64,000 nt of DNA, from NCBI GenBank assembly GCA_028280225.1, contig JANQMF010000036.1, positions 1-64,000 of the forward strand. The letters run 5' to 3'. The notes below the pieces were generated by a model, which was not told the DNA's origin, made no database searches, and worked only from the letters and a program-made list of their open reading frames with translations. This stretch comes from Pseudomonadales bacterium. GTDB taxonomy: Bacteria; Pseudomonadota; Gammaproteobacteria; Pseudomonadales; Azotimanducaceae. Below, one piece after another: positions 28,201 to 36,900 of this stretch; position 1 is the first letter of the stretch; each line of letters starts with the position of its first letter. A program made the translations under genes and the position numbers.

Positions 28201-31200
28201 ACCTGTTTTTTACCGTGCACTTTCATCCCTTTGACCGGGCGTATCTTAAACAGGCGATATTACCCAAGCTGCTTGAGCACTATGGCATGGATCAAAGTCA
28301 CTTAGCGGCCTTAAGTGACAATCTGGCGGTGGGCATATCAGCCTGCCGGGTGCTGCGGCCCCGGCAGCAGATGAGTATTCGGGACATCCAGTCTATTTTG
28401 CAGAGCTGTGTGGCCATTGATCCAACGTTTAAAAATCCCAAGGAGGTCCTTTATCAGGCCTGGGTCAGGGCGGTATTTGCCGGTTTCAGCCGCGACGAAC
28501 GTCAGGCCTTGATGACCTGGTACCGGCAGCGCTATTTTCAAGCTTATGACCTGGTTACCGCCCCCATCCACCAGGGGCTGCCTTTTGCCGCAGAGGCCAA
28601 GCGGGTCCTGCAAGGTCTCCCCAAAACCATCACCGTCACGCCGTTAACCCAGGCCTATGTGCAACAGGTGATCGCCTGTGTGAAGGATATCGAATACTTT
28701 GTTGAGCATCAGGATAAAAACAAGAATAAGAATAAAGACGGCACCCTGATCGGCAAGGTCATGACCATTTTTGAAGGGCCGTCGGGGATTGGCAAAGATC
28801 TGGTGCTACCCCAGGTGCTTAAACATTACCACTACCAGCCCCTGGACCAAACACCGGCCACTATCAAGACGCACCGCCACTACGTTCACCTGACCGCCAG
28901 TACCCTGGAAAAGCTGGTCAAGGTGATTGAGGATGCTAAGACAAAGGGCTATGTGGTGATTGTTTCCGAGATCAACCTGCTGCCCAGTGCGGAACTGGAA
29001 GGGGCGTTAAACGATACTCTGGCGGGGGCAGCCGCGCCGGGGTTTTATCTGTTTATCACCATGAACAGCAGCCGATTGTCCGGCCGGCAGACCCTGTCCC
29101 GGGCCTTTATGAACCGTGGGGTGGTGTGTCAACTGCGCAGTTACAACCGGCACGAACTGTTGCAGATTGTCCAAAACCACAAAGACGGCCAGACCCTGAA
29201 TCAGAACATCCCCCTATATCTGGTTGGGTTGCATCAATCACTGAGATCAGCCTTGGAAAAATACCCCAGGGCCCCGCTGCCCACATTGCGGGATTTACTT
29301 AAGTGTGTGCATACGGTAATCGTTCACAAAAAGGCCAAAAGTGCCAACCCGAAAAAGGACATTCTGCCCCTGTTCCTTCAGTCCTACCGGCTCTTTTATT
29401 CGTTTGGCCAGATCAGTGAGCTGGTGCCCTATAAAGTACCCGAGACGGATACCTTGCCGGTGTTGTCTCTGCTGGTGCAGTTGTACAGCCGGGGGTACTG
29501 TCGGCAGGTGAGCCGCCCGCAAACCGTCCCCGCCATCGGCTCATATACCCGGCAACACGGTGTGCGCTTAGGCCAATACACCCAGCATGATGTGCCGGTG
29601 ATCTGCTTCCAGGGCCACCTGGCCTACAATGAGGGCACGTTGCCGTTGTCGAATAATCCCTATTTGCTACCGGTGCTGCAGGCCTGGCGGCTGGGTCAGC
29701 AGCCTGTTCTGGCAAGCCGATACAAAGCGCTCAACCGGCACTGGGGCACCCCAACTGAGATTTTGAAGCGGTTACAGTCAACCCCGGATAACCGGGGGGA
29801 TGAAAAGGAGAAAAAAGTTCGGATGCCACCAGTTTCCCCGGCAGGGTTTGGGCAACTGCTGTGCGGGATGGTGTTAAATCCGGCTGCGGAGCACAACCTG
29901 GCAACGCTGATCACTTCCCAAACGCTGCCTTATGACTGGGTGAACTGTTTAAGGCAGGTCCATCTGACCTATCATACCTTCAAAGCCGCACAAACCATGT
30001 TGACCAAACCAGGCCGAGTTGGGGATGCCTTGGTGTTGGCATTTTTACACCGCTGGGCGGAACTGACCCAGGCGTATTTTGACGAGTATGCGTGGAACAA
30101 AGACAAACCCAAGCAGCAGGCGTATAAATTTTCCGCCTTTAACCAACAGTATCAATACGCGGTTGGGTGGGCTAAACAGGCGCCGTTAACGCCCAAGGCC
30201 CAGCGTGGGATTGAAGGGTGTGTGTACCTGGATTTTCAGCGCATGCAGGTCCTTACCCCTCAGCAATATACAAACTGGTGGCAGCAGTTTGAGCCGAGTG
30301 AGGTTTACCAGGTACCGCATCATAAAAATATCAAACCACAAAAATCGGTTGACAAAAACGTTAAGCTGTTTGGTAAGCAGTGGATGGACATATTTAAACT
30401 CTGGTTAAACATGCAGTTTGGTCAAAGTACGGCGGCAAATTTAAAATACACACTTAATCCCAAAGGGGATCAGGACGATCCCGACCTCATTCCTCGTCTT
30501 ACCTACTTTAACCGCTTGCTTACCGAAGGCCGATCTCAAAATGCGGTGTTCAGACCAAGGTTTAGCCCACAGACTTTGATACCGGGAATGAATTACGCGC
30601 GTGAAAGCCGCCGGCTATTTTTGTACTCGACACATAATCCGGAATGGTGTGCCCATTTGTTGTTGGCCACAGCCACGGGCCGGTGGTCTTACCCGCTGCC
30701 CAAGCAAACAGATTTATATCGCCGCCGGCTCAGGGAAACCCTGTATTACCTGATATACAACCGCCAATTGGCGCAAAGCTACCCCGGTTTTGCTTGGCAT
30801 TTGAATTCTTCCGGTCAAAAAACCAAGCATCCTTACAACGCAGACTTGACCGTTAGGGGATTGCAGTGCCGTTATTGGCAGCAGGAGGTGGAGAAGCTCC
30901 TCAACAAGAAACCCAAGTATACCGAAGTCACAAACGATGTGCTGATCTATTGGATGATTAAGCGGAGTTCAAAGGTAAATAAAAGCGACAGGCAGTCACA
31001 AAGGTATGTTCAGGAAAAAATCTCATTTGAGGACACAACGCTGGCCTTAACCGCTGCCTGGGTGTATGGATATATCAGCTACGCTGAGATAGTCAATGCC
31101 TATGCGGGTAACAAGTGGTGGCAGAACCTGCTGCAAGTCACTTCCGTATTCTTTGATATTGAATCGAAATTACACAAATTCAACAACCTGGCGTTTATTG

Positions 31201-33755
31201 AGCCCCAACAGATTGTTGAAGCGATTGATGAAATTAAAGTAACGGTAGAGCTGATTTGTAAAAAAAGCAGACCTACTCAAACCACAAGCCTGAAACTTGG
31301 TGGGTCTAATCTGAGCGGTGTCCCCCGTGCGTCGAAACACCTGGCAACCCAGGTTCGGGGCATCAAATACCTTGCCACCGGCATTATCGATCAGTGTGAT
31401 GAGTATGGGGTGCCTTTGACGTCGAGAAAATTGACCGTGGAGGACTATATCTCCGCCGGCAACCCGAAAGCGCTGAATCAGATAGGCAGTATCACCGCGC
31501 TCCCGTTTGATATTGTCAAAAACGAAGCCAGCTTTAAGCTGCTGGTCCCGTTGGGGTGCGCAATCCAAAACCCGTCAGCACTGCACCAAACCATGGATCT
31601 GACAAAGTTAATTGGTCCCGATGGATTAGTTACTTTTAAACTACCCGGAGGAATCAGACAGTTCTCCTACAACGTCCTGTTCCCGAAGAAGAAGCCACTG
31701 AAAGAAGCGCCCTTAGTTGTAAAGTGCACGCATAAGAAAACTTTTAAAATAGACACGAATACAAAGAACGGCAAGACGCTGAACAAGATTGTGTCGGAGC
31801 GACTGCCAGAAGACGGGAAAAAATTGGGCCGCAACGACGTTTACCTGATTGAGGGTTTAACCCGCTGGATTGCAAAAAAGGGGACCTACTCGGGTAGTGA
31901 TGACACCCGTGCTCAATGGCAGGGCTGGCGAAACAAGAACAAAGAAAAAGAGCATATGCTCAATTTTTGTTTGCGCATTGAGTTCAAAGGGGTGTGTCAT
32001 GAATTCAATAGCATGTTATTTGCCATCCTGTGGAGTCTAAAGCACTACAATAACCCCATGCGGCTGGTGGACGTCTATCTGGTCGAATCCGGTGAGGTGT
32101 ATTCAACCGGAGGGCATATAGTGTTGCAGATATTTATAGACGAACAGTGGGTCACTTTTGATGCCACCCCCCCGGACAACCAGACCGTTGATCACGTAAC
32201 AATTGACAATAGGATTGAGTTTGGACGTGCGGCTTATCCCTATGCACCACCGGATAGGGATAACCCCTATGATACACCCATAAAGAACGCCGAGATTCGT
32301 AATGCGATTAAAACCCGGTTTCCCCAACTGTTCCATACGTCCAGCGAACGCGGTGGAGTCCGCTTTGCCTGGTCGGGTCACCGGATAAATCTGAAACAAC
32401 TGGTTCGGGGTCAACCTCCGTTTGCCGTATCCAATACAGTAACCGTCCTACAGCCCCAGAACCTGGTGATAACCAACAGCAAATTTAGTTACGTTATCGC
32501 AGGATATGACAATATCCTGAGTGTCGAATACTGTGGCCGGTTCTATCGTGGGTATGCGATCAATCATCTGTTTGCGCAATTGTTCAATTTAGGGTTCACG
32601 TTCACATTGAACACGACTAACGATATTGTTGAGGTAAGTGATATCGATCAGCTAAAGGATCTGATGTACGCAGGTCATATCTGCGATATTTCTCCTGAAC
32701 AGCTGAATATGCTACGCGAAAAAAAGGAATTAACCGAGCCTTATACGATTGTAGACATGAATCTGGTGGCTAAGTTAGTGAATGCCTTTCTTGGAAACTA
32801 CGCATTTGGCAGCTATCAGAAGAATAACAAGGAATACACATATTATCATTTGAACCTGAACGGACTAAGCTCTCAACACTTTAATGTATACGATGGTCTG
32901 GAAAAAGTGTTGTCACAACCAATAGAAAGACCGTCTGCCTCTTTTTGGATGGGCAGGATAAGCAAGGGTTTACCAGACAATATATTTCAGCGGCTAAAGG
33001 TCACCAGGCAATTACGCCATGTAAAAATCATTGGGGATAAGTTCGAGGGGGCGCCCGTCTCGAAAACCGCGTTTAAATCCATTCCCTGGTTAGAGTCGTT
33101 TAACTTGTGCATCGGCAGTTTGCAAGCGCGGGGTCACTTTGAAGCCTTGGGCGCTACCTCACTCTACAGTCTTATACTGGACCTGAAAGGCCTCAACAAG
33201 GTGAATGAACTCAATCAATTTTTGCGGCAAGCATCCACTTTGTATGCACTGGGTGTTATGTGTACAAATATTGACAAGCCCGTAACAATTCCTCCCAACA
33301 TAAAGTATCTGAGCATTAAAACGTTCAAAAATATCGATTTCAGGTACAATAAATTGGTGACCTTGGCTTTGAAAGATGCAAACGTTGAAGAGATCTTTTT
33401 GAGTCGCGCAACATTTCCGGAACTGGTGACTCTCTCCCTGCATGAAGTCATCTGGCCCGATGTTCTGGACCCCAAATTATGGGAGGATTTTAAGGCCCGC
33501 TGTCCGAAACTAACCCGCTTCAAGGTGGTTGATGGACCCCAATATAAGTACGATCAATCCAAAAACGAATCACTCTTAGATTCTGACAAGCTTCGGTTCC
33601 CGGGAGTTACTCATGTGTTATATAAATTTTCCCCCATCAGGAAGCGGCAAATGAATGGAAACATAAAACATCCGTTGGTTAAGTTGTTCAGGCAAAAACT
33701 ACAGGGGAATAACTTTCCCGATGAAGTTCATTTGGAAACACATATGGAATGGTGA
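25290..33755 (+). CDS. giant AAA+/transglutaminase-like/LRR-like protein, copy 1
   Basis: Predicted length is 2,821 residues. Residues 1-800 contain degenerate AAA-like segments without Walker A (LLVID at 85-89; GILLLKAADLAPGLLEHLE from about 500). The first complete AAA+ module has Walker A GPAGTGKS at 838-845, Walker B LALDEAN with Asp913-Glu914, and sensor VVTGNPPDY near 952-960. The second has GPSGIGKD at 1163-1170 and VIVSEINLLPSAELEGALN with Glu1227; the Walker B Asp is Ser. The text after it, FITMNSSRLSGRQTLSRAFMNRG, is of the midasin/dynein-related AAA_5 type. Residues about 1300-2150 are unclassified. A transglutaminase-like domain has Cys2236, His2276 and Asp2291. The C-terminus (about 2550-2790) is LRR-like. 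No signal peptide or membrane helix is apparent. Function is unknown; a remodelling machine with a protease or cross-linking activity is inferred. Confidence 0.82.
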   Translation: MVTPEDLTNDPFTLVVAKEPAQITRTVSGLLRWCKEKNKSCLVLNFNAAHQWDDALQRIQPNQGNIEITDGPLLNLLIHTNGERLLVIDCHDSQAKLVESLNALFDDKPYLQISPTQQKHLDLAKARIVLLVTQQDLQDGKFSEAFYSRLSHIQLSQHDFAQASPSQMYWPEKQVAATPYKRQNNDVTVDLGHDPDWQTPLWGRFVSTNAQWSVEAGGLQKAVEQKKPVQCVLVNTPSPLPKDLRYLIDRAQTQPIDVYGEVLDLGQITFVDGGQQQPDKPPKAKVYQYRDHLNKPLFPVNSVTVEALFQTIYLDENRHLTSKQGLLDNSLKRNLLISGRLLRAQWHRLCQRAAGYTLYLGKGVTWPKAFLGSPPKKSAVVAQTRTLVWSDMNSLERLRKDKYNTGVFYCHDLGLGTTLLHAYAEKIGAKINWIYTVNEDKDDGQLLSRYDAQPQDKVKEAVKNDEKSNVDQAPAIWVPQQFEPVEGPLLKQLLTEDQKGILLLKAADLAPGLLEHLEVVLHLGQVLVAGQLQPVKRRLWLLFEDHVTHPALQHAPSRYRLQVDQPRQVYPQLLRGSHRDTQIADTTLKLLLDLVTQLNDQVPQHTRLKTPLHLSWQRLHALYNELAGLSHTQDVHEVVDRLVWGHFYGQDPEARAYAGVLLRAGLASRDTGYTVDITVLEQAVENCADLSRFRGVFWRLLSSLNGACLRALGLEKAPFQGAGLSRPRQYLRALLSRFNGKDFSTRTPGLSTPLATLCRRYALACGVTDWPLMSSQVVDEKEEEKDDDKHNIDVIVDTPSGSYLPPRVTVSHPSHAWTRQTDEALQLIRRYPAVALLGPAGTGKSHFLRKLQTFANSAPDQNNKNKTPMTVQLFGPLNISPHTHTGSPDFNAVVGRWLDQKSAPNTWFVLALDEANLRDQRLWNLWRDLSQAQPVVWWRGKSHPLSPGHKIVVTGNPPDYVGRLQGWVMRDLFFTVHFHPFDRAYLKQAILPKLLEHYGMDQSHLAALSDNLAVGISACRVLRPRQQMSIRDIQSILQSCVAIDPTFKNPKEVLYQAWVRAVFAGFSRDERQALMTWYRQRYFQAYDLVTAPIHQGLPFAAEAKRVLQGLPKTITVTPLTQAYVQQVIACVKDIEYFVEHQDKNKNKNKDGTLIGKVMTIFEGPSGIGKDLVLPQVLKHYHYQPLDQTPATIKTHRHYVHLTASTLEKLVKVIEDAKTKGYVVIVSEINLLPSAELEGALNDTLAGAAAPGFYLFITMNSSRLSGRQTLSRAFMNRGVVCQLRSYNRHELLQIVQNHKDGQTLNQNIPLYLVGLHQSLRSALEKYPRAPLPTLRDLLKCVHTVIVHKKAKSANPKKDILPLFLQSYRLFYSFGQISELVPYKVPETDTLPVLSLLVQLYSRGYCRQVSRPQTVPAIGSYTRQHGVRLGQYTQHDVPVICFQGHLAYNEGTLPLSNNPYLLPVLQAWRLGQQPVLASRYKALNRHWGTPTEILKRLQSTPDNRGDEKEKKVRMPPVSPAGFGQLLCGMVLNPAAEHNLATLITSQTLPYDWVNCLRQVHLTYHTFKAAQTMLTKPGRVGDALVLAFLHRWAELTQAYFDEYAWNKDKPKQQAYKFSAFNQQYQYAVGWAKQAPLTPKAQRGIEGCVYLDFQRMQVLTPQQYTNWWQQFEPSEVYQVPHHKNIKPQKSVDKNVKLFGKQWMDIFKLWLNMQFGQSTAANLKYTLNPKGDQDDPDLIPRLTYFNRLLTEGRSQNAVFRPRFSPQTLIPGMNYARESRRLFLYSTHNPEWCAHLLLATATGRWSYPLPKQTDLYRRRLRETLYYLIYNRQLAQSYPGFAWHLNSSGQKTKHPYNADLTVRGLQCRYWQQEVEKLLNKKPKYTEVTNDVLIYWMIKRSSKVNKSDRQSQRYVQEKISFEDTTLALTAAWVYGYISYAEIVNAYAGNKWWQNLLQVTSVFFDIESKLHKFNNLAFIEPQQIVEAIDEIKVTVELICKKSRPTQTTSLKLGGSNLSGVPRASKHLATQVRGIKYLATGIIDQCDEYGVPLTSRKLTVEDYISAGNPKALNQIGSITALPFDIVKNEASFKLLVPLGCAIQNPSALHQTMDLTKLIGPDGLVTFKLPGGIRQFSYNVLFPKKKPLKEAPLVVKCTHKKTFKIDTNTKNGKTLNKIVSERLPEDGKKLGRNDVYLIEGLTRWIAKKGTYSGSDDTRAQWQGWRNKNKEKEHMLNFCLRIEFKGVCHEFNSMLFAILWSLKHYNNPMRLVDVYLVESGEVYSTGGHIVLQIFIDEQWVTFDATPPDNQTVDHVTIDNRIEFGRAAYPYAPPDRDNPYDTPIKNAEIRNAIKTRFPQLFHTSSERGGVRFAWSGHRINLKQLVRGQPPFAVSNTVTVLQPQNLVITNSKFSYVIAGYDNILSVEYCGRFYRGYAINHLFAQLFNLGFTFTLNTTNDIVEVSDIDQLKDLMYAGHICDISPEQLNMLREKKELTEPYTIVDMNLVAKLVNAFLGNYAFGSYQKNNKEYTYYHLNLNGLSSQHFNVYDGLEKVLSQPIERPSASFWMGRISKGLPDNIFQRLKVTRQLRHVKIIGDKFEGAPVSKTAFKSIPWLESFNLCIGSLQARGHFEALGATSLYSLILDLKGLNKVNELNQFLRQASTLYALGVMCTNIDKPVTIPPNIKYLSIKTFKNIDFRYNKLVTLALKDANVEEIFLSRATFPELVTLSLHEVIWPDVLDPKLWEDFKARCPKLTRFKVVDGPQYKYDQSKNESLLDSDKLRFPGVTHVLYKFSPIRKRQMNGNIKHPLVKLFRQKLQGNNFPDEVHLETHMEW

Positions 33756-33905
33756 TCAGGTAACTATGACGGTTGGTCCTGGTGCCGAGGGTCCCGTATA
33801 GAATATAGCGCGTTGCCAAATTCCAGCACACGAGCATGATTTTCACGTTGTCGGATTTTGGCCGTCCACACTATTGTCTTTGTCAATTAGTGCTGGAACC
33901 TCATC
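33756..33905 (+). promoter_or_regulatory. spacer and conserved leader before giant gene 2
   Basis: This 150-base gap separates the two giant genes. Its last 46 bases (33860-33905) align with the leader of copy 1 (GGCCGTC ... GTCAATTAGTGCTGGAACCT). No terminator hairpin with a T-run is evident after copy 1, so read-through into copy 2 is possible. Confidence 0.45.
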
Positions 33906-36900
33906 GTGGCCACTCTACAAAACCTGTTAGAAAATCAATTTACCCTTTGTATTGCACATAACTCTGCTCAGATAACGCGTGTAGCTAGCGATATGTTGCA
34001 GGGCATGAAAAACAAGAAGCAACCCTGCTGTGTTCTGAATTTTAATGCATCCCATCAGTGGGATGATGCCTTGCAGAGTATGCAACCGCATCAGGACAAA
34101 ATTCAAATCACGGATGGCCCCTTGCTGAAGCTCCTCCTGAGTACAGAAGGTGACCGCACCTTGGTTATCGATTGTCACGATTCTCAAGCTGAGCTGGTCG
34201 AGTCCCTCAATTCAGTATTTGACGCCAACCCTTACTTGCAGATATCACCCACGGAACGCAGGGACCTGGATCTAAACAAAGCCAATATTGTCCTGCTGGC
34301 AACCGGTAAGGACATACGCTGCGGTAAATTTTCTGAAGCCTTTTATTCCCGCTTATCCCATGTGGTTCTTAACGTTGGGGATTTTTCAAAATCCAGCCCC
34401 AGCCAGGTTTATTGGCCTGAGGAAAAAAACTCTTCGAAGACAAAATATCAACCCCAAAGTAGTGATGTTGGTGCGGATTTAGGTTATGACATGGATTGGC
34501 AAACGCCATTATTTGGTAAGTTTATTCCAAACAATTCGAACTGGTCGATCGAGTCGGGTCAATTAAAAAAAATCGCGACGGAAAAGCAACCTGTGCGATG
34601 TGTTCTATTTAACGTACCAACACCCCTGCCCAAAGATCTACGCTATTTTATTGATAGTGCCAAATCTCAAATCATGACCGTATACGGCGAACCTCTGGAT
34701 CTGCGGCAAGTGACCTTTGTTGATGGGGGGCATAAAGGATACAAAAATAAGCCCAAGGCAGCAGCTTACCAGCATACACCCAAGCAGAGTTTTTTCCCCG
34801 TAAATTCGGTTACCGTGGAAGCCCTGTTGCAAACTGTCTATCTGGACAACAACGGCCACCTGCAATCCAAGCCGGGATTGTTGGCGAAAGAATTTAAGCC
34901 GGCTCTATTGATCAGTTCGCATCTAAGCCGATCACAATGGCACCGCTTATGTGCAGTGGTTGAAAAAAATCCCCTGCACATTGGCCGGCATGTTAACTGG
35001 CCCAAGGACTATCTGGGTAACCCGCCCAAGGAGGGTGTCACGCTGTCCGAAACCAAGGTGCTTTTGTGGAAAGATCAGAATATCGAATCGATTCAGCAGC
35101 TTCGAAAGGATTCAAATCAGACGGTGGTGTTCTATTGTCAAGACCTGGGTTTGGGGACTCGGTTATTGCAAGACTGTGCCCAAAAAATGGGTACAAAGAT
35201 TAGCTGGATGTATACCGTTAACGAGGACAAAGACGATGGCAGACTGTTGTTCCGCTATGCCGCGGAACGGGCTACCGATATGCCAAGTGATCAGGTGCAA
35301 GATCGGGACGAAGACGACAAAGATGAGGTTAAGGAGGGCCCGGTCGACGACAAAGACGACGAAAAATCCAATATCGATTACAGCACGAATATCTGGGTAC
35401 CCCAGCGGTTTAAAAGAGTGGAAGGTCCCTTATTAGGGCAGTTACTGGCTGAAGACAACAAAGATATCCTGCTGCTGAAGGCAGCGGATCTGGCTCCGGG
35501 GTTGCTTGAGCATCTGGAGATTGTGCTGCACCAGGGTCAGGTGCTTGTGGAAGGTGAACTGCGCCCGGTCAAGCGCCGCTTGTGGCTGCTGTTCGAAAAC
35601 AATGTAACCCATCCGGTCTTACAACATGCCCCTAGCAGCTATCGGCTGCAGATCGATAAGCCTGGAGAAGTTTATCAAGATCTGCTTATACGTTCCGGTC
35701 AGAAATCTGTACGCTCACAACCTGCAAACATTCCTTTTAAGGTACTACTGGATCTGGTTTCACACTTTAATGAACAGGTTCCCAAATATACCCGTCTGAA
35801 AATCCCTGTTCACTTATCCTGGCAGCGCATCAAGGCGCTGCATCGCGCACTCTCGGATCAAAAGGATACCCAAGATATACATGATGTAGTCGATAGTTTG
35901 ATATGGGGACATTTTTACGGTCAGGATCCGGAAGTTCGAGCCTATGCCCGAGTAATGTTGCGGGTGAATTTATCTCCCACAACGGGTCAGCATGAGGTGG
36001 ACATTGGCGTGATGGCGCAGGTGCTTAAAACCTGTCGCGATCTGACCATTTTCGAGGATGTGTTCTGGCGCTTGTTATGCAGCCTCAACGCTGCCTGTTT
36101 GCAAACTCTGAAGCTGGATAGAGCCCCGTTTCGCGGTGAGGGCCTGGAACACGCCCGGCAATACTTGCGGGCCATGCTTTCCCACTACAACGGTGTAGAT
36201 TTCGGAGGACAGAAACGGGTTTTGTCGAACCAGAAAAAGGACAACAAACGTGATGAACTTAAAGACAAGGGCGCTGCGCCGGTATTTTCCCTATCAGCTA
36301 TCTGTTATCAATACGCGCTGACTTTTGGTGTCGCCCGTTGGCCGAATACCCGCGAGCAGGGTTTAGAGAATACAAAAAAAACCAACAACACACATGCTCC
36401 CAACGACCGCCTGCATATACGGACCTCCAATCCGGTTACGCCCTGGGTACAACAAGCCGAGGAGGCGCTGCGCCTGATTCATCACTACCGGACGGTTGCG
36501 CTGTTGGGCCCAACAGGTACGGGAAAAAGCTACTTTTTGAGACATTTAAAGAAATTTGCCAACACCGGCAAAAAACTGAAGAACAAAGGTAAAAACCCGA
36601 TTGACCTCCAACTGTTTGGGCCGTTGAACATCAGTCCGCAAACCCATACCGATAGTCCGGACTTTGAGGTGGTGGTTAAGAAGTGGCTGAATCACAAGTC
36701 TGGGCACGACGCCTGGGCGGTGCTGGCTTTGGACGAAGCCAACTTGAGGGATCAGCGTTTGTGGAATGTGTGGCGGGATATCAGCCAAGACACTCCGATA
36801 GTCTGGTGGCAAGGCGAAAGGCGTAACTTAGGTGCCGGGCATAAGATTGTGGTGACCGGCAATCCGCCGGACTATGTAGGCCGATTACAGGGGCGGGTGA

